Assembly: GCA_023665245.1 (NCBI GenBank) | Contig: JAMPEH010000047.1 | Location: forward strand, 1 to 13,852 | Direction of reading: 5' to 3' | From: Muribaculaceae bacterium | Lineage (GTDB): Bacteria; Pseudomonadota; Alphaproteobacteria; Rs-D84 | Length of the DNA stretch: 13,852 nucleotides | Shown here: piece after piece, positions 12,129 through 13,852 of the stretch | Position numbering within the stretch: position 1 is the first letter of the stretch | Layout of the letters: the number at the start of each line of letters is the position of its first letter | Position numbers and translations under genes: made by a program | The notes under the pieces: model-generated | What the model was told of the DNA's origin: nothing | Databases searched by the model: none | What the model saw: only the letters and a program-made list of their open reading frames with translations

Positions 12129-13730
12129 TTATATGTTTTCGATATAAAAAGTAAATCCGAACCACTCACTTGTAATAAGTAAACAATTCGGATTATACTC
12201 TTTTGGTGCCCTATCAGAGAAAATATACGAACCGTCGGAGATAGAAACAGTCCAAGCAGATGCCTGTTTGGACTGTTTTTCTATTTCTTCAAAGTGTTCT
12301 TTGGAAAACTTAATCTTTTCAGGATTGTCAGAGAAGTAGTAGGTTATAATGATTTCGTTATCATAAAGCAATATCTCCTTTATAAAAGTATTTACCAATA
12401 ACTTTCTTATATTGATATTTTCAGTGTTATCAAAAACTTTGCTTTGTAAAAACCGCTCTATATCTTTAACGGAAAGATAAGTATAATTTCTTTGTTTCTC
12501 TCGGTCGATATCGAAATCGAGCTGATTTATTTGCCGTTCCAGCTCGGTAAGCCGTTGTTTTGTTTGTTCTGTTATAATGCCCATTTCAATAGCTTTAAGT
12601 AAGTTTCGGCTTGCTTTTTCTGCTTCGTTCCTTTGCGTTATCAGTCCGTTTATAATAAAGTCGTTATCAGTTTGCTGTTTATGAAGATTAAAAATTCTTT
12701 CTGCAATAAAACGGATATTATTTTTATCTTTTAAAAGCGTAGCAGTTGTATTAATAACGATATCTTCAAGTACTTGCTTGCGTACGGACTTTAAATTGCA
12801 TTCGTGTTTTCTCTTGCGTTTGGACAGACAAGAATAGTAGTGGTGTGCACCGTTTCTGCCAGTTCCGCTTATACCGCACATGCGTTCTTTACAGTTGCCG
12901 CAAATAAGCTTACCTGAAAGAATATAATCGTATATTTCTTTCTTACAGCTTGGAGCAATTTTGTTGTCATCGTTGATTAAGCTTACTTTCTGCCATAATT
13001 CGTCCGATATGATTCTCGGATAGATATTATCATATTCCCTGCCGTCGTGGTAAACTCTCCCCGTGTAACGGATATTGTGCAGAATAATATATAAATTCTT
13101 TGCTGTAAGATATTTTCCGTCTTTACGACGAACACCCCGTTCTTGGAAGTCGTTTGCAATAGCTCTTGCCTTAAAGCCCTGTGAATACTTTGTAAATACC
13201 TCTTTAATGATTTCTGCTTCTTGCTCGTCTATAAAGTATTTTTTATTGACTACCGTATATCCGTAAGTGCATACGCCGCCGGTTGAATTACCTTTAAGCC
13301 AGCTTTCCCTGATACCACGGTTTACTTTCTGTGCAAGCTCTGCGGAGTAGTAGGCATTCATTCCTTCGAGTAAGCTTTCAAGAATAATGCCCTCGGGTGT
13401 ATCGGGGATGTTTTCCATAGCTGATATAAGTTTTACGCCGTTGTCCTTGAGCGTCTTTTTATGGATAGTGCTTTCATATTTATTACGGCTAAATCTGTCT
13501 AATTTATAGACGATTACTGCTTCGAATTGTTTCTTTGAGCTATCCCTTAACATCCGCTGAAAGTCCGGACGCATATCGTTAGTACCCGTCATGGCTCTGT
13601 CTATGTAAGTATCTACAATCAAATACTCATTTTCCTGTGCGTATTGCTGACATACACGAAGCTGACCTTCTATAGACTGTTCACTCTGTGCGTCGCTGCT
13701 GTACCTTGCGTAGATTACCGCTATCTTCAT
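12129..13730 (-). CDS. Second large serine recombinase
   Basis: A 533-aa relative of the recombinase at 1930-3432 but clearly a separate gene. The resolvase domain (1-150) has Ser11 in ARYSSDAQ, SIEGQLRVCQQ and KLDRFSRNKY. The recombinase domain (about 160-265) opens GGVCTYGYTVV. The zinc ribbon (about 270-330) has CGNCKERM and later C...C, and a coiled coil covers about 365-425. GGAGGA lies 12-13 bases before ATG. It probably integrates or excises a second element extending rightward beyond the window, with its 3' end next to the host MarR operon. The last ~25 residues are encoded partly by a hairpin, as in the first recombinase. A small ORF upstream overlaps its start. The catalytic residues look intact. 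Confidence 0.93.
   Translation of the reverse strand: MKIAVIYARYSSDAQSEQSIEGQLRVCQQYAQENEYLIVDTYIDRAMTGTNDMRPDFQRMLRDSSKKQFEAVIVYKLDRFSRNKYESTIHKKTLKDNGVKLISAMENIPDTPEGIILESLLEGMNAYYSAELAQKVNRGIRESWLKGNSTGGVCTYGYTVVNKKYFIDEQEAEIIKEVFTKYSQGFKARAIANDFQERGVRRKDGKYLTAKNLYIILHNIRYTGRVYHDGREYDNIYPRIISDELWQKVSLINDDNKIAPSCKKEIYDYILSGKLICGNCKERMCGISGTGRNGAHHYYSCLSKRKRKHECNLKSVRKQVLEDIVINTTATLLKDKNNIRFIAERIFNLHKQQTDNDFIINGLITQRNEAEKASRNLLKAIEMGIITEQTKQRLTELERQINQLDFDIDREKQRNYTYLSVKDIERFLQSKVFDNTENINIRKLLVNTFIKEILLYDNEIIITYYFSDNPEKIKFSKEHFEEIEKQSKQASAWTVSISDGSYIFSDRAPKEYNPNCLLITSEWFGFTFYIENI
12146..12194 (-). terminator. Hairpin inside the 3' end of the second recombinase
   Basis: On the minus strand AATCCGAA (12187-12194) pairs with TTCGGATT (12154-12161) around an inner ACTT/AAGT stem (12177-12180 with 12168-12171), followed by a T-run at 12146-12150. 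The stem lies within the last 22 codons. Confidence 0.5.
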
Positions 13731-13851
13731 TTTCGTTAATTTCCTCCTGTTTCCATTTTATAATCATTTCTAAAATCGAACTGTAAAATATTTTAGATTC
13801 GGTTTTAGATAGTTTCTTTACGTTCGGTTTCCCGACCGTAAAAATATTGTA
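13681..13851 (-). CDS. Small ORF overlapping the second recombinase start, partial
   Basis: An open frame enters from the right edge of the window and ends at TGA 13681-13683, overlapping the recombinase by 50 bp in another frame. The visible 56 residues include VGKPNVKKLSKTESKIFYSS and LEMIIKWKQEEINENED, a charged helical protein. It contains the ribosome binding site of the recombinase, which would favour translational coupling. I do not recognise it. The long overlap and missing start make this uncertain. Confidence 0.4.
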   Translation of the reverse strand, partial: YNIFTVGKPNVKKLSKTESKIFYSSILEMIIKWKQEEINENEDSGNLRKVQQRRTE

Positions 13852-13852
13852 T

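Larger units (their letters stand above)
12129..13852. mobile_element. Left end of a second integrated element, incomplete
   Basis: The serine recombinase and its overlapping upstream ORF run leftward toward a probable junction near 12070-12129. By analogy with the first element, the rest should lie to the right of the window. No attachment repeat can be identified from one end. Confidence 0.45.

Noticed and set aside
1..13852. CRISPR arrays or insertion-sequence transposases
   Set aside because: No regularly spaced repeats and no DDE or HUH transposase genes were seen. The only repeats are the two right-end copies and local palindromes.

Overview
The window looks like a low-GC Bacillota chromosome, most likely a gut-type Clostridia. 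The DNA is AT-rich, ribosome binding sites are AGGAGG-type, promoters are consensus sigma-A, and the mobile genes (large serine recombinases, a MobV/Pre relaxase) are of types common in Clostridia. No rRNA or tRNA gene is present, so the genus cannot be named from the window.

Layout. (1) 1-470: end of a membrane permease operon (YraQ/ArsP-like permease plus a small thioredoxin-fold protein). (2) 683-1912, minus strand: a CNNM/CorC-type ion transporter gene. It sits behind a strong promoter, a 36-codon leader ORF starting Met-Asp-Asp-Asp-Pro-Ser, and an intrinsic terminator inside that ORF. This has the architecture of a Mg2+-sensing attenuator. (3) 1930 to about 7190: an integrative mobilizable element. 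Its leftward operon is XRE repressor, a 391-aa protein of unknown function, and a large serine recombinase. Its rightward half has an operator-bearing promoter, a candidate structured RNA of about 330 nt with a terminator, an oriT/RSA-like hairpin, a decayed MobV relaxase and a 63-aa protein. (4) 7200-9455: a two-gene cargo operon, a YwgA/Panacea-like protein plus a SAMHD1/YwfO-like HD dNTP phosphohydrolase. It has a perfect consensus promoter and an inverted repeat in its 5' leader, and it is flanked by two diverged direct copies (about 280 bp) of the element's right end. (5) 9864-12068: a MarR-DegV-HAD operon, probably host, with two matching palindromic operators around its promoter. (6) 12129-13852, minus strand: a second large serine recombinase and an overlapping small upstream ORF, the start of another element that runs off the window.

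How the parts work together. The XRE protein probably controls the divergent promoters of the first element, setting recombinase expression against mobilization. The relaxase has lost its normal start codon, its probable nucleophile histidine and its last 36 codons, so this copy may excise but probably cannot mobilize itself unaided. The cargo pair is the best candidate for an undescribed system: an intact-looking dNTPase directly downstream of an antitoxin-like partner, in an accessory position, with its own operator. The CNNM leader is the best candidate for an undescribed regulatory device. Functional calls beyond family level are inference from sequence and context; no database search was possible.
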